Below, one piece after another: positions 45,913-54,170 of a stretch of 64,000 bases of DNA. The stretch is taken from the NCBI RefSeq assembly GCF_014648415.1, contig NZ_BMRB01000007.1, positions 124,001 to 188,000 on the forward strand, read 5' to 3'. The position numbers were made by a program, and so were the translations under genes. Numbering within the stretch: the stretch's first letter is position 1; every line of letters begins with the position of its first letter. The notes beneath the pieces were generated by a model. The model worked only from the letters and a program-made list of their open reading frames with translations. It searched no databases and was not told where the DNA came from. Source of the stretch: Actinokineospora fastidiosa. GTDB lineage: Bacteria > Actinomycetota > Actinomycetes > Mycobacteriales > Pseudonocardiaceae.

Positions 45913-47176
45913 CGCACCGCCGCCCAGGGTCTTCATCTCCTACGCGCACGACTCCGAGGAGCACAAGCGGCACGTGCACGCCTTCGCCCGGTTCCTGCGT
46001 GCCGACGTCGGCATCGACGTCCGCTTCGACATGTGGGACACAGAGCGGAGACGGGACTGGGCGACCTGGATGATCAGCCAACTGGAGGATGCTGACTTCG
46101 TTCTCGTCATCGCGTCGCCGGCATACAAGCGCCGCGCCGACGGCCGCGCCGAGGCCGAGGACGGCCGTGGCGTCCAGTTCGAGGCATCGCTGCTGCGCGA
46201 CCTGCTCAGCGCGCGGCGTCCTCAGTGGACTGCCAAGATACTTCCCGTCGTCCTGCCCGGTCACACGCTGGACGAGATCCCGGCCTTCCTCCAGCCCTAC
46301 ACCGCCAGCCACTACCAGGTGAGCGGGTTCAGCCTCGACGGCATCGACGAGCTGTATCGGGTGATCACCGGGCAGCCCCGGTTCCCCACCCCCGGTATGG
46401 GCGCGCTGGTAGTCCGTCCCCCGGAGACTCCCGAGGACACAGGCGATCCCTGGCCGAGCGGCCACCAAGTCCGCGTCGGCCAGCGCTCCTACCTGGTCAG
46501 GGGCACGGTGCCGATCGACTCGACGCCTTCGTGGTCCACGCGCCAAGCGATCGCCAGCGACGTGAGCAGGCCGAACGACCTCGTCACGCTCCGGGAACTC
46601 CGCCTGGTGCGGCCCGACGAATCAGCCGCGCGACAACGCGCCGCGTTCGAGGCGGAGGCGATGCTGCTGGCCGACCTGGCAGCGGTGCCTGGCTTCCCTC
46701 GACTGTTGGGCCTGCAGGTGGACCCCCACGCCATCGTCCTGGCGTTCAGCAGGGAGACGGGCCACACTCTCCGGGACCTCTACCGAGCGCCGTTGGCCGC
46801 GCCTCGGTTGGTCGGCTTCCTCGAGACGATCCGACAGTTGTGCGCATCGCTGCAGGCGCTTCACGAGCGCGGATTGGGTCACCAACGACTCACCCTCGAC
46901 GCCGTCGTGCTTGCAGGAACGCGACAAACACCGTTCCTCCTCGACCTGGGATCCAGTGCGCTGGGCGCCGCCCACCACACTGCCGCAAGTCCTCTGGTCG
47001 ACGTGCACGACCTGGCGGTCATGGTGCGAGACACTATCTCTGAAGTGGACATACGCCGATCGCCGCGCCTCAACCAGTTGCTGGCCGATTCCCTGAACCA
47101 CCATCGACAACCGCGCAACGCCGCAGCCTTCGGCGCTGCCCTGACGGAGGTAGTCGAAGAACTCCATGCGCGATGA
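45905..47176 (+). CDS. SEFIR/TIR-like domain fused to a pseudokinase
   Basis: The GTG at 45905 overlaps the preceding stop, giving 423 residues. Residues 1-150 form a SEFIR domain, a TIR relative: RVFISYAHDSEEHKRHV, FARFLRADVGIDVRFDMWD, WATWMISQLEDADFVLVIAS and QFEASLLRDLL. After a linker, residues ~185-420 have a protein-kinase layout (RQRAAFEAEAMLLADLA, GFPRLLGL, HTLRDLY, LQALHERGLGHQRLTLDAVV, LLDLGSS). The catalytic HRD-K-N is replaced by GHQRLTLDAV, and DFG reads DLG, so it is probably a pseudokinase. SEFIR/TIR domains make homotypic contacts or consume NAD. I infer an effector or adaptor worked by the upstream protease-STAND protein. Confidence 0.8.
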   Translation: MGDAPPPRVFISYAHDSEEHKRHVHAFARFLRADVGIDVRFDMWDTERRRDWATWMISQLEDADFVLVIASPAYKRRADGRAEAEDGRGVQFEASLLRDLLSARRPQWTAKILPVVLPGHTLDEIPAFLQPYTASHYQVSGFSLDGIDELYRVITGQPRFPTPGMGALVVRPPETPEDTGDPWPSGHQVRVGQRSYLVRGTVPIDSTPSWSTRQAIASDVSRPNDLVTLRELRLVRPDESAARQRAAFEAEAMLLADLAAVPGFPRLLGLQVDPHAIVLAFSRETGHTLRDLYRAPLAAPRLVGFLETIRQLCASLQALHERGLGHQRLTLDAVVLAGTRQTPFLLDLGSSALGAAHHTAASPLVDVHDLAVMVRDTISEVDIRRSPRLNQLLADSLNHHRQPRNAAAFGAALTEVVEELHAR

Positions 47177-47179
47177 ACG

Positions 47180-47487
47180 GTCCAACCGAAGGGGTTGGTT
47201 GGCTGCACGGGGCTCGGCGACGCTTTCACCGACCGCTTCGAGTCCGGCGAAGCGCACGACGCCGTCGAGCGGGTAAGGAGCAAGCGCCGACCTGGCCTCG
47301 TCCAGTCGAGTCAGGTCGAGTCTCCCCAGAGCACCTTCGGGCGCCGGTGATCTCCGTGCTTCGGTCGACAATGGCGGGTGACTTTGCGGAGGCCGTCGGC
47401 CAGCGCGACATCGTGTCCTGCCTGGATGAGCGCGACCGCTGTGTGACTGCCGGTGTATCCGGCACCGCAGCCGGGGAGAACGAGCAT
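47180..47487 (-). pseudogene. galE: relic of UDP-glucose 4-epimerase
   Basis: Across three frames the minus strand spells GalE sequence in the correct order: GAGYTGSHTAVALIQAGHDV and ALADGLRK, then VDRSTEITGARR, then LDGVVRFAGLEAVGESVAEP. These correspond to GAGYIGSH, EITG and DAVVHFAGLKAVGESVAEP of the enzyme. The match stops within ~10 bases of the SEFIR gene stop, and the catalytic Ser and YxxxK are absent. It is a truncated, frameshifted remnant that marks a recombination junction. Confidence 0.75.
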
Positions 47488-47606
47488 GGCTGCGTACGTC
47501 GAGGTCCGTGCACGTTCCGACGTGTCGAGAAGGGACTGAGGACGTCGTAGTAGCGGGCACGATTGTGGGTGAAAGGGGAGTTGATCCTCGTGGGATACGA
47601 GTTGGA
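47488..47606. other. short intergenic region
   Basis: No gene or motif is seen between the GalE relic and the stop of the DUF4407-like gene. Confidence 0.4.
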
Positions 47607-48992
47607 TCAACGCCACTCGCGGCGCAGTGGCAGGGTGGGTTCGCGCCCGTTGTTGCCGTTGTGGTGGTAGCCACCGTGGGGTGGCCACTGGGGCTGCCGG
47701 GTCGCGGCGGCCCAGGTGTCGACTGCCTGCCTGCTTTGACCGCGCGCGGTGGCGGCCCAGCGGGCGATTGCGTCGGCTGCGATCGCCTCCTGCTCGTTCA
47801 CCAGGCGTTCGTTGGTGCGTTGGCCCGCCGCGTACTGCAGTTCGGCCTGGTGGAACTCGAGGTCGACCCGGCGCTGGTCCCGGTCGTCGATGATGGTCTG
47901 CTCGTAGGCGGCCTTGCGGGCGGCGTTGGCCTTCGCCTCGCGCTCCATGCGGCTGATCAGCTGTTCGTACACCGTCGGCGGGGCGAGCAGTTGCAGGACC
48001 TTCATCAGCACCGGCAGCACCTCGAGCGCCATGAACAGCAGCGTCAGCAGCAGGCTCGCGGTGCCGATGCCGGGACGCCGGTCGGCCAGTGACGACTTGG
48101 CCTCGATTCGGCCCAGCAGACCGCCGTCCTCCTCGGTCCGATCGGCGAACTGGTCCTGCTCGCGCTTGCGGTCTGCCCGCCGGTCCTCGATGTCGGCGCG
48201 GAGCCGCTCGGCCTCGAACGCCGCGGACCGCGACTCGGCCGTCGAGGCGTCACGGGCGCGCGCCTGGGCCTCGACCAGTTCGGCCTGCGCGGCCTCGTAG
48301 TCGGCCAGCGCGCGGTCGCGGGCGGCCATCTTCTGCCGCGCGGACTCGCCGATGCCGGGCTGGTTGGTGCCGCAGTTGCCGTCGATCTCGCACTGCGCGG
48401 ACTTCTCGGCTTCCAGGTAGACCTCCTTGGTGGCGGCCACCTTCTCCTTGGCGGCCATGACCCCGGGGTCCTCGGCGGCCTGCCCGTCCGGGCTCTGGTC
48501 GGCCACGGCCTGCTGTCGCGCGAGTTCGCGCTCCAGTTCCGGGATGGCGGCGTAGCGGGGGTTCTGCTGCAGCTGCTCCTCGAACGCGGCGACGCGCTCG
48601 CTCTGCAGCACCTCCAGCTCGGCGTTGATCTCCCGCTCGAAGATCCGCAGCACCAGCGGCGTCGAGATGACGATGCCGAGCAGGACGGCCAGGAGGAGGC
48701 GGGCGGTGATCCCGATGCCGTTGCGCCACGGGCTGGTGTCCCTGGTCATGCCGAGGATCAGCATGCGGTCCAGGTTGAGGATCACCAGGCCCCAGCCGAT
48801 CCCGGCGGGGATCGCCAGGCCCAGCGGCAGCCGGACGGCCATGGTCAGCGCGAACGTCGCCGAGACCGCGGCGACGGCCGCCGTCGTCAGCAGCACGATC
48901 GCCGTGGCCGTGTACCGGGGGCGGTCGGCGGGCGTCTCCCGCAGCACATCGTGACGGGCTCCCGCGATGGCGGCGAGCAGGCGCCCGATCAT
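47607..48992 (-). CDS. DUF4407-like membrane coiled-coil protein
   Basis: The ATG at 48992 overlaps the upstream stop (ATGA), giving 461 residues. Membrane segments near residues 30-75 (ATAIVLLTTAAVAAVSATFA, PAGIGWGLVILNLDRMLI) and ~95-115 (RLLLAVLLGIVISTPLVL) precede a long charged coiled coil (~115-315, with EELQQ/ELERELARQQ-type repeats). A further membrane segment (GTASLLLTLLFMALEVLPVL) is followed by a second coiled coil. The motif LNLDRMLI after the second helix is typical of DUF4407. Two cysteines in the loop (CEIDGNC) may pair outside the cell. It is coupled to the Ig-like gene and starts the conflict cluster. I infer a membrane sensor or scaffold. Confidence 0.8.
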   Translation of the reverse strand: MIGRLLAAIAGARHDVLRETPADRPRYTATAIVLLTTAAVAAVSATFALTMAVRLPLGLAIPAGIGWGLVILNLDRMLILGMTRDTSPWRNGIGITARLLLAVLLGIVISTPLVLRIFEREINAELEVLQSERVAAFEEQLQQNPRYAAIPELERELARQQAVADQSPDGQAAEDPGVMAAKEKVAATKEVYLEAEKSAQCEIDGNCGTNQPGIGESARQKMAARDRALADYEAAQAELVEAQARARDASTAESRSAAFEAERLRADIEDRRADRKREQDQFADRTEEDGGLLGRIEAKSSLADRRPGIGTASLLLTLLFMALEVLPVLMKVLQLLAPPTVYEQLISRMEREAKANAARKAAYEQTIIDDRDQRRVDLEFHQAELQYAAGQRTNERLVNEQEAIAADAIARWAATARGQSRQAVDTWAAATRQPQWPPHGGYHHNGNNGREPTLPLRREWR

Positions 48993-49591
48993 CCGTCGTC
49001 CCCTCTGCGCAGCAGCCAGGCCCGCAGCCGGGACGGGCGCCGCGGCTCGGTCAGTGGCCCCGTCAGCCACGGGGCGGGGTGGAAGCGGTCGGGGAGCAGG
49101 CCGAGCGGGGGCGGCGGGACACCGGGGGGCCCACTGGCAATCAGCGTCTCCATCCGCTGCCCGAGGCGCAGGTCGCGCGGTCGGGCGGCCAGGAACGCTG
49201 CGGCGACCCCGTTGGCGTCGGGGATCACCGGGCCGGTGCGGCCGAACACCGGCATCGGGATGTTCCGCAGGTCGGGGATCCCGACCGCGACCGTCTCCGG
49301 CAGTTCGAACACCGCCACCGGCCGGACCCACTCGGGTGAGGCATCGGACCGGTCGTACGCGACCGCGCGCACCGCGCCGGTCATCGTGGCGGTGAAGCGG
49401 TACGAGCCGCGGCCGGACCGTGCGTCGAGTTCGACTGTGTCGCCGTCGGGACGGGTGATGCAGATCAGGGACGCGCCGCGCGTACGCCAGCCGACGGTGA
49501 CGGATTCGCCCGCGAGCACCGCGGTCCGGTCCAGGTCGAGGGCGGTGATGACGGCCCTCGGGCCCGTGCCGTGCCGGGCGGGGTGGGTCAT
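48989..49591 (-). CDS. hypothetical protein with Ig-like N-terminal domain
   Basis: This 200-residue protein starts at an ATG 169 bases from the divergent STAND gene. The first ~95 residues (LDLDRTAVLAGESVTVGWRT, LDARSGRGSYRFTATMTG, AVAVFELPETVAVGI in part) look like an immunoglobulin-like beta-sandwich. The middle has NIPMPVFGR and ATTxxLAAR-like helices, and the tail is rich in proline and arginine (GPPGVPPPPLGLLPDRFHP). No signal peptide is present, so it is probably cytoplasmic or bound to the membrane partner. It overlaps the DUF4407-like gene by 4 bases. No named family is recognised; it is probably an adaptor. Confidence 0.7.
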   Translation of the reverse strand: MTHPARHGTGPRAVITALDLDRTAVLAGESVTVGWRTRGASLICITRPDGDTVELDARSGRGSYRFTATMTGAVRAVAYDRSDASPEWVRPVAVFELPETVAVGIPDLRNIPMPVFGRTGPVIPDANGVAAAFLAARPRDLRLGQRMETLIASGPPGVPPPPLGLLPDRFHPAPWLTGPLTEPRRPSRLRAWLLRRGDDG

Positions 49592-49683
49592 GGTCTGTGC
49601 TCCGTCAGGTGCGGGGGAGTCGAACTGCGGGCGACAATCGCGGCGTTGTCAGAGGAGTCGACCGTGCCGGGGTGATCGTTACC

Positions 49684-49701
49684 TTAACCGGAACGGGTTA
49701 A
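49684..49701. promoter_or_regulatory. palindrome in divergent promoter of the conflict cluster
   Basis: TTAACC and GGTTAA form perfect 6-bp arms around a 6-base spacer between the divergent Ig-like and STAND genes. The short AT-rich core stands out in very GC-rich DNA and could be an operator or overlap a promoter. Confidence 0.4.
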
Positions 49702-49760
49702 CGGTGGAACGTCCTTCGCAGACTTCACCGGTAACAGGCAACGCGAGGCGAGGAGCCGTG

Positions 49761-52700
49761 GTGACCGAGCGCAGAACCCGGGAAAGTGAGCAGCGGCCCA
49801 CGTTCCGGGACGCCTATGCCGCGGCCCGCCGCGACGCGGCCCCGCTGCCCAAGGGAAACCCGGCGGTGCCGGTGTCCGTCGAGCCGCCGCTGGTGCCGCT
49901 GCCGCGACTGCACGGCAGAGCCGACATCAAGAAAGCACTCGCCGGGTTCCTCGACCGCGACACCCACCCGGGACTCGTTGTCCTGCACGGGATCGCGGGT
50001 GGCGGCAAGAGCGCGCTCGCGCTGTGGCTCACCGCGCAGGCGAAGGGCCGCGGGTGGGACGTGTACTGGGCGGCGGACGGGGACGTGGCGCGGACCATGC
50101 CCGCGGTCGCCGAACGGCGCGACCCCGGCCTGTCGCAGTCCGGCATGGGAGTCGGGCCTGACCAGGTGTGGGAGACGCTGGAGCGCGCCGATCGCCCGTG
50201 GTTGCTGGTGTTCGACAACGTCGACGATGTCGACCGGCCCGGGCTGCTCGGCCGGTCGGGCGGCCAGGTGGACGGCACGGGCTGGGTGCGGCCGGGACGG
50301 GCGGGCCTGGTCGTGGTGACCTCTCGCCGCGGCGACCGGTCGACCTGGGGTGGCGGGGCCGTGCTGCACCGGGTCGACTGCCTGCCGCGCGTGGCGGGCG
50401 CACGGGTGTTGTTCGACCTGGCGCCGGACGCGGGCACGCCCGAGGAAGCCGAGGAGTTGGTCGGGCAGTTGGGTGGCCTGGCGCTCGCCGTGCGGCTGGC
50501 GGGCAAATACCTGGCCGCCGACCCGCCGCGGCACCGCACGTTCGCCGAGTACCGGGTCGCGGTGAGCGCGGACCTGGCGTGGTTGGACGTGGGGGAGCAG
50601 CGGCCCGCGACGCTGTCCGACGAGGAGTCGGCGCGGCTGTCGATCCGGCTCACCTGGGAGCTGTCGCTGCGCCTGCTGGAGAGCAGGGGACTGGCCGCAG
50701 CGCGTCCTGTGGTCGAACTGCTCTCCTGCTATGGGGCGCCCCACCCGATCCCGGTGGCCCTCCTCGATGACGCCGCCGCGCTGCGCGAGACCCCTGTCGG
50801 CGAGATCTCGGCGCCGGACCTGGCGCGGGTGCTGCGGAACCTGGTCGCCGTCGCGCTGGTCGACCAGGTCGATGTGGACGGCGCCGCGCACCTGACGCTG
50901 CACCCGCTGCTGACCGAGGTCGTCGGCGCGGCCCGTGACGCCGGTCCCCATCGGGACGCGATCTGGGCCACCGCGGTCGACCTGCTCCACGCGCACCTGC
51001 CGGCCACGCCCGAACCCGCCGAGTGGCTGCGGTGGCGCGCGCTGCCCGCCGTGCAGGCGGCCGTGCTCGGCGGACTGCGCGGCGACGGGCTGGATCTCGC
51101 GGTCGACGGCGGTGCGCTCTGCGCCTTCCACCTGCTCACCATCGGCTCGCTGCACGCCGCGCACGAGATGAGCGAGTTGACGGTGCGGCGCTCGGCGGAA
51201 CTGGACCCGAAGGCGCGGGTCCGGCTCACCGCTCGGCTCGTCTCGGCGCTGGTGGGCTTCGCCGAGGGCGGCGTGGCGGCCCGCGACGAGCTGGGCGCGC
51301 TGATCGAGGACGCGGGCGCGGTGCTGCCCGTGGACTCGGCGATGCTGATCGTCGCCCGGCAGCAGCACGCGCTGGCGCTGGCCACGACCGGGCGTCCCGC
51401 AGAGGCCGAGCAGGTCTACGCCGACCTGTTCGCCGACCACGACGCGGGCATCGGCTCCGACCACGTGATCGCGACCCGGTTCGGGTACGCGCAGCTCATG
51501 AGCATCGTCGGGGAGTACGACATCGCCGAGGCCGAGATCGAGGCCGTGTTCGCCGCCGAGACCGCCCAGCACCCCGACGAGCCGGACCACCCGAACCTGC
51601 TGGTGACCAGGACGCTGCGCGCCGAGATCTGGCTCGGCGGCGGGCGGCGGCTGGTGGAGGCCAGGGAGGATCTGCAGGCCGTGCTGCGCGCGCAGGAACG
51701 GCTGCACGGCCCCGACAGTCCCTTGACACTGGGCGCGCGGGTGACGCTCATCGGCGCGTTGCACCAGCTGCGCGACGAGTCCGGGGCCGAGGACCAGCTT
51801 ACCAGCATGCTGCGCATCCAGCGCGACGCTCTCAATGCCGAGCACCCGCTGTCCCTGCTCGGCATGGCCGCGCTGATCAGCCTCCGCACCGCGAATCCGC
51901 CGGAGGGGACCGACGTCGAGGCCACGGCCCGGGTCGACGACGAGCGGCTCGCCGCGCTGGCCGCGTCGCTGGCCACGACCGTCGGCGACGACCACCTGGT
52001 GGTGCTGTCGATCCGGCTGTCCGCGGCGATGCAGCGCTGTGTGCACGATTGGGACGCCGGGAAGGCGGCTGTGCTCGACGTGCTCTCCCACCAGACCGCG
52101 GTCTATGGCGAAGGGCATATCGCGACGCTGAACACCCGGCTGGTGTACGCCCAGCTGCTCGTTGCCGCGGAGGAGGACCAGCCCGCCGCCGAGCGCGAGC
52201 TGCGGGACCTGCTGCGGGTCCAGGAGCAGCACCTGGGCGAGCGCCACCCGCAGACCGCGGCGGTGCGTGCGGCGCTGGCCAACATCACCTTCCTCAATCA
52301 CGGGCATGCGGACAGCGAACGGCTGCTGCGCGAGTCCCTGGAGATCTTCGAGGAGCTGCACGGCCCAGACCACCCCGACACCCTGCAGACCCGCGCGACC
52401 CACGTCCAGGTGCTGGCCACCTTGGGTCGCTTCGCCGAGGCGCGCGCGGAACTGCGGGTGCTGATCGACGCGCTCAACCGCGCCGAACCGGACGGCGAGC
52501 GGGTGCTGGCGGCCCGGCTGATGCTCGCCCTGCTGCTGTGGGAGGACCGCGACCTGGCGCGGGCCGAACGCGAACTGCGGGACCTGGTGGCCGCCGTCAC
52601 CGGGTACGACGCGCTGGTGGTCCGGTGGATCCTGGGCGAGGTCCTGAAGGACGCCGACCGCGCGGTCGAGGCCGAGACCGAACTCCGCGCGGCGCTGGAA

Positions 52701-54170
52701 GGAATCGAGGAGCTGGGCGACCCGGATGACGACGTGCCCGCCATCCGCCTCAGCCTGGGCGAACTGCTCCACGGCGTCGGCAGGCTGGCCGAGGCCGAGC
52801 GGCACCTGCAGGTGGCGCACCTGACATTCACGCGCATGGACGAGCCCGAGAAGGCAGCATCCGCCCGGCAGGCCCTGACCGTCGTCTCGGCCGAACTCCG
52901 CGCGCTTGAGGAGGCAGCCCTTGGGAAGGCAACCCCTGTGGACGCGGCTTCGGTGGACGAAGACCCGATGGAGACAGCTGCGGTGGAGACGCCTGCGGAA
53001 GCGACTTCGGTGGAAGCTGCCCCGGTGGACGAAGTCCCGGTGGACGAGGCCGCCGTCCCTGGCCACGGCGAAACTCCTGGCGAAGCGACTGCGGAACCCT
53101 CCACTCGGGACGAGCTGCCGCTCGGGCCCGAGCCGTCGGGCACCGATGACCTGAGCAGGGCGCTGACCGACTGGCGCGACGGCAGACTGGACGACGCGGA
53201 GCGCGCACTCGCCGCGCTGGGAGCTCGCCGCTGGCTGGGCCTGCTGCGATGGGAACGCGGCGCCATCGCCGCCGCCATCCCCTCGGGCGACTGGTCCCGC
53301 GCCGAACTGTTGGCACTGCGCCGCGAAACCTGCGCCACCCGGGCTGAGGACGACGCTCTGTGCGCCGAACTGGCCACCCTCGACTCCCTCGACGCCAGGC
53401 GCCTCCACGCCATCGCCCTGGCCGACCAGGGCTTTCCCCGCGCCGCCTACGCCCAGTTGACGGCGGTGGTCGCCGCTCGCGCGCGGACCGAGGGCCTCGC
53501 CGCCCGCGACCTCGTCGACCTGGAACTGCTCCGCCCCGACGACGGCGGACCGGAACCGCTGGCCGCTGTGGAGCGCCTGCACGAGCGGATCGTGCGCGGC
53601 TTCGGCGCCGACCACGACCTGGCCCTGCGCCTGCGCCGCGCCCGGGGGGAACGGCTGATCAACCGGGGCCGCGCTACCGAGGCGGTGAACGACCTCGACG
53701 CGACGCTCGTGGCCCGCACGCGCGGCTCGGCCTTCCCGGACCGGGAGAAGGCGCTGGTGCGGCACCTGCTCGCCACCGCTGTCGAAGCCACCGGCGGGCT
53801 CCGCTCGGCGGCCGGGCTCCACCGCCAGGCCATGGCCGACCTCACCGGCCTGCTCGGCTCCGCCCACCCGCTGACCCTGACAGCACGGGCCCACTACGCG
53901 GCTTTGCGCTCGACCACCGAGGACGGCGGCGGCAACGAACTGCACGATGTCCTCGACGCGCAGGTACGCCGCCTCGGCCCCCACCATCCGGACGTCGCCG
54001 CCACCCGCTACCGCATCGGCGTCTTGGCGCGTACCCGAGGTGACCACGCCACGGCCGCCAGGGAACTCGCCGCCGCCCTGCGGATCAGGACGACCAGGCT
54101 CGGCTGCGGTCATCCGCTGACGACGGCGAGCCGCCGGGCCGTGGCGGTCAGGGCCGAAGGTGCCGGATGA
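49761..54170 (+). CDS. NB-ARC-type STAND ATPase with TPR array
   Basis: The GTG at 49761 follows AGGAG and gives 1469 residues. The ATPase starts near residue 45 (PLPRLHGRADIKKAL). Walker A HGIAGGGKSALAL lies at ~77-89, Walker B RPWLLVFDNVDD near 155, sensor GLVVVTSRRGD near 185, and a winged-helix region follows. From ~430 to 1050 come TPR-like repeats (AEQVYADLFADHDA, EHPLSLLGMAALISL, HPQTAAVRAALANI, HPDTLQTRATHVQVL). A Val/Asp/Glu/Ala/Pro-rich linker (~1055-1130) separates them from a second helical TPR block. No extra N-terminal effector domain is visible. It probably senses a ligand and signals to the surrounding genes. It is divergent from the Ig-like gene, and its 3' end overlaps the vWA gene by 23 bases on the opposite strand. 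Confidence 0.88.
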   Translation: MTERRTRESEQRPTFRDAYAAARRDAAPLPKGNPAVPVSVEPPLVPLPRLHGRADIKKALAGFLDRDTHPGLVVLHGIAGGGKSALALWLTAQAKGRGWDVYWAADGDVARTMPAVAERRDPGLSQSGMGVGPDQVWETLERADRPWLLVFDNVDDVDRPGLLGRSGGQVDGTGWVRPGRAGLVVVTSRRGDRSTWGGGAVLHRVDCLPRVAGARVLFDLAPDAGTPEEAEELVGQLGGLALAVRLAGKYLAADPPRHRTFAEYRVAVSADLAWLDVGEQRPATLSDEESARLSIRLTWELSLRLLESRGLAAARPVVELLSCYGAPHPIPVALLDDAAALRETPVGEISAPDLARVLRNLVAVALVDQVDVDGAAHLTLHPLLTEVVGAARDAGPHRDAIWATAVDLLHAHLPATPEPAEWLRWRALPAVQAAVLGGLRGDGLDLAVDGGALCAFHLLTIGSLHAAHEMSELTVRRSAELDPKARVRLTARLVSALVGFAEGGVAARDELGALIEDAGAVLPVDSAMLIVARQQHALALATTGRPAEAEQVYADLFADHDAGIGSDHVIATRFGYAQLMSIVGEYDIAEAEIEAVFAAETAQHPDEPDHPNLLVTRTLRAEIWLGGGRRLVEAREDLQAVLRAQERLHGPDSPLTLGARVTLIGALHQLRDESGAEDQLTSMLRIQRDALNAEHPLSLLGMAALISLRTANPPEGTDVEATARVDDERLAALAASLATTVGDDHLVVLSIRLSAAMQRCVHDWDAGKAAVLDVLSHQTAVYGEGHIATLNTRLVYAQLLVAAEEDQPAAERELRDLLRVQEQHLGERHPQTAAVRAALANITFLNHGHADSERLLRESLEIFEELHGPDHPDTLQTRATHVQVLATLGRFAEARAELRVLIDALNRAEPDGERVLAARLMLALLLWEDRDLARAERELRDLVAAVTGYDALVVRWILGEVLKDADRAVEAETELRAALEGIEELGDPDDDVPAIRLSLGELLHGVGRLAEAERHLQVAHLTFTRMDEPEKAASARQALTVVSAELRALEEAALGKATPVDAASVDEDPMETAAVETPAEATSVEAAPVDEVPVDEAAVPGHGETPGEATAEPSTRDELPLGPEPSGTDDLSRALTDWRDGRLDDAERALAALGARRWLGLLRWERGAIAAAIPSGDWSRAELLALRRETCATRAEDDALCAELATLDSLDARRLHAIALADQGFPRAAYAQLTAVVAARARTEGLAARDLVDLELLRPDDGGPEPLAAVERLHERIVRGFGADHDLALRLRRARGERLINRGRATEAVNDLDATLVARTRGSAFPDREKALVRHLLATAVEATGGLRSAAGLHRQAMADLTGLLGSAHPLTLTARAHYAALRSTTEDGGGNELHDVLDAQVRRLGPHHPDVAATRYRIGVLARTRGDHATAARELAAALRIRTTRLGCGHPLTTASRRAVAVRAEGAG

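Noticed and set aside
49725-54113. 1462-codon open frame on the minus strand
   Set aside because: It is the antisense shadow of the STAND-TPR gene. Its translation is Gly/Arg/Val-rich with no motifs, whereas the plus frame has Walker A, Walker B and TPRs.
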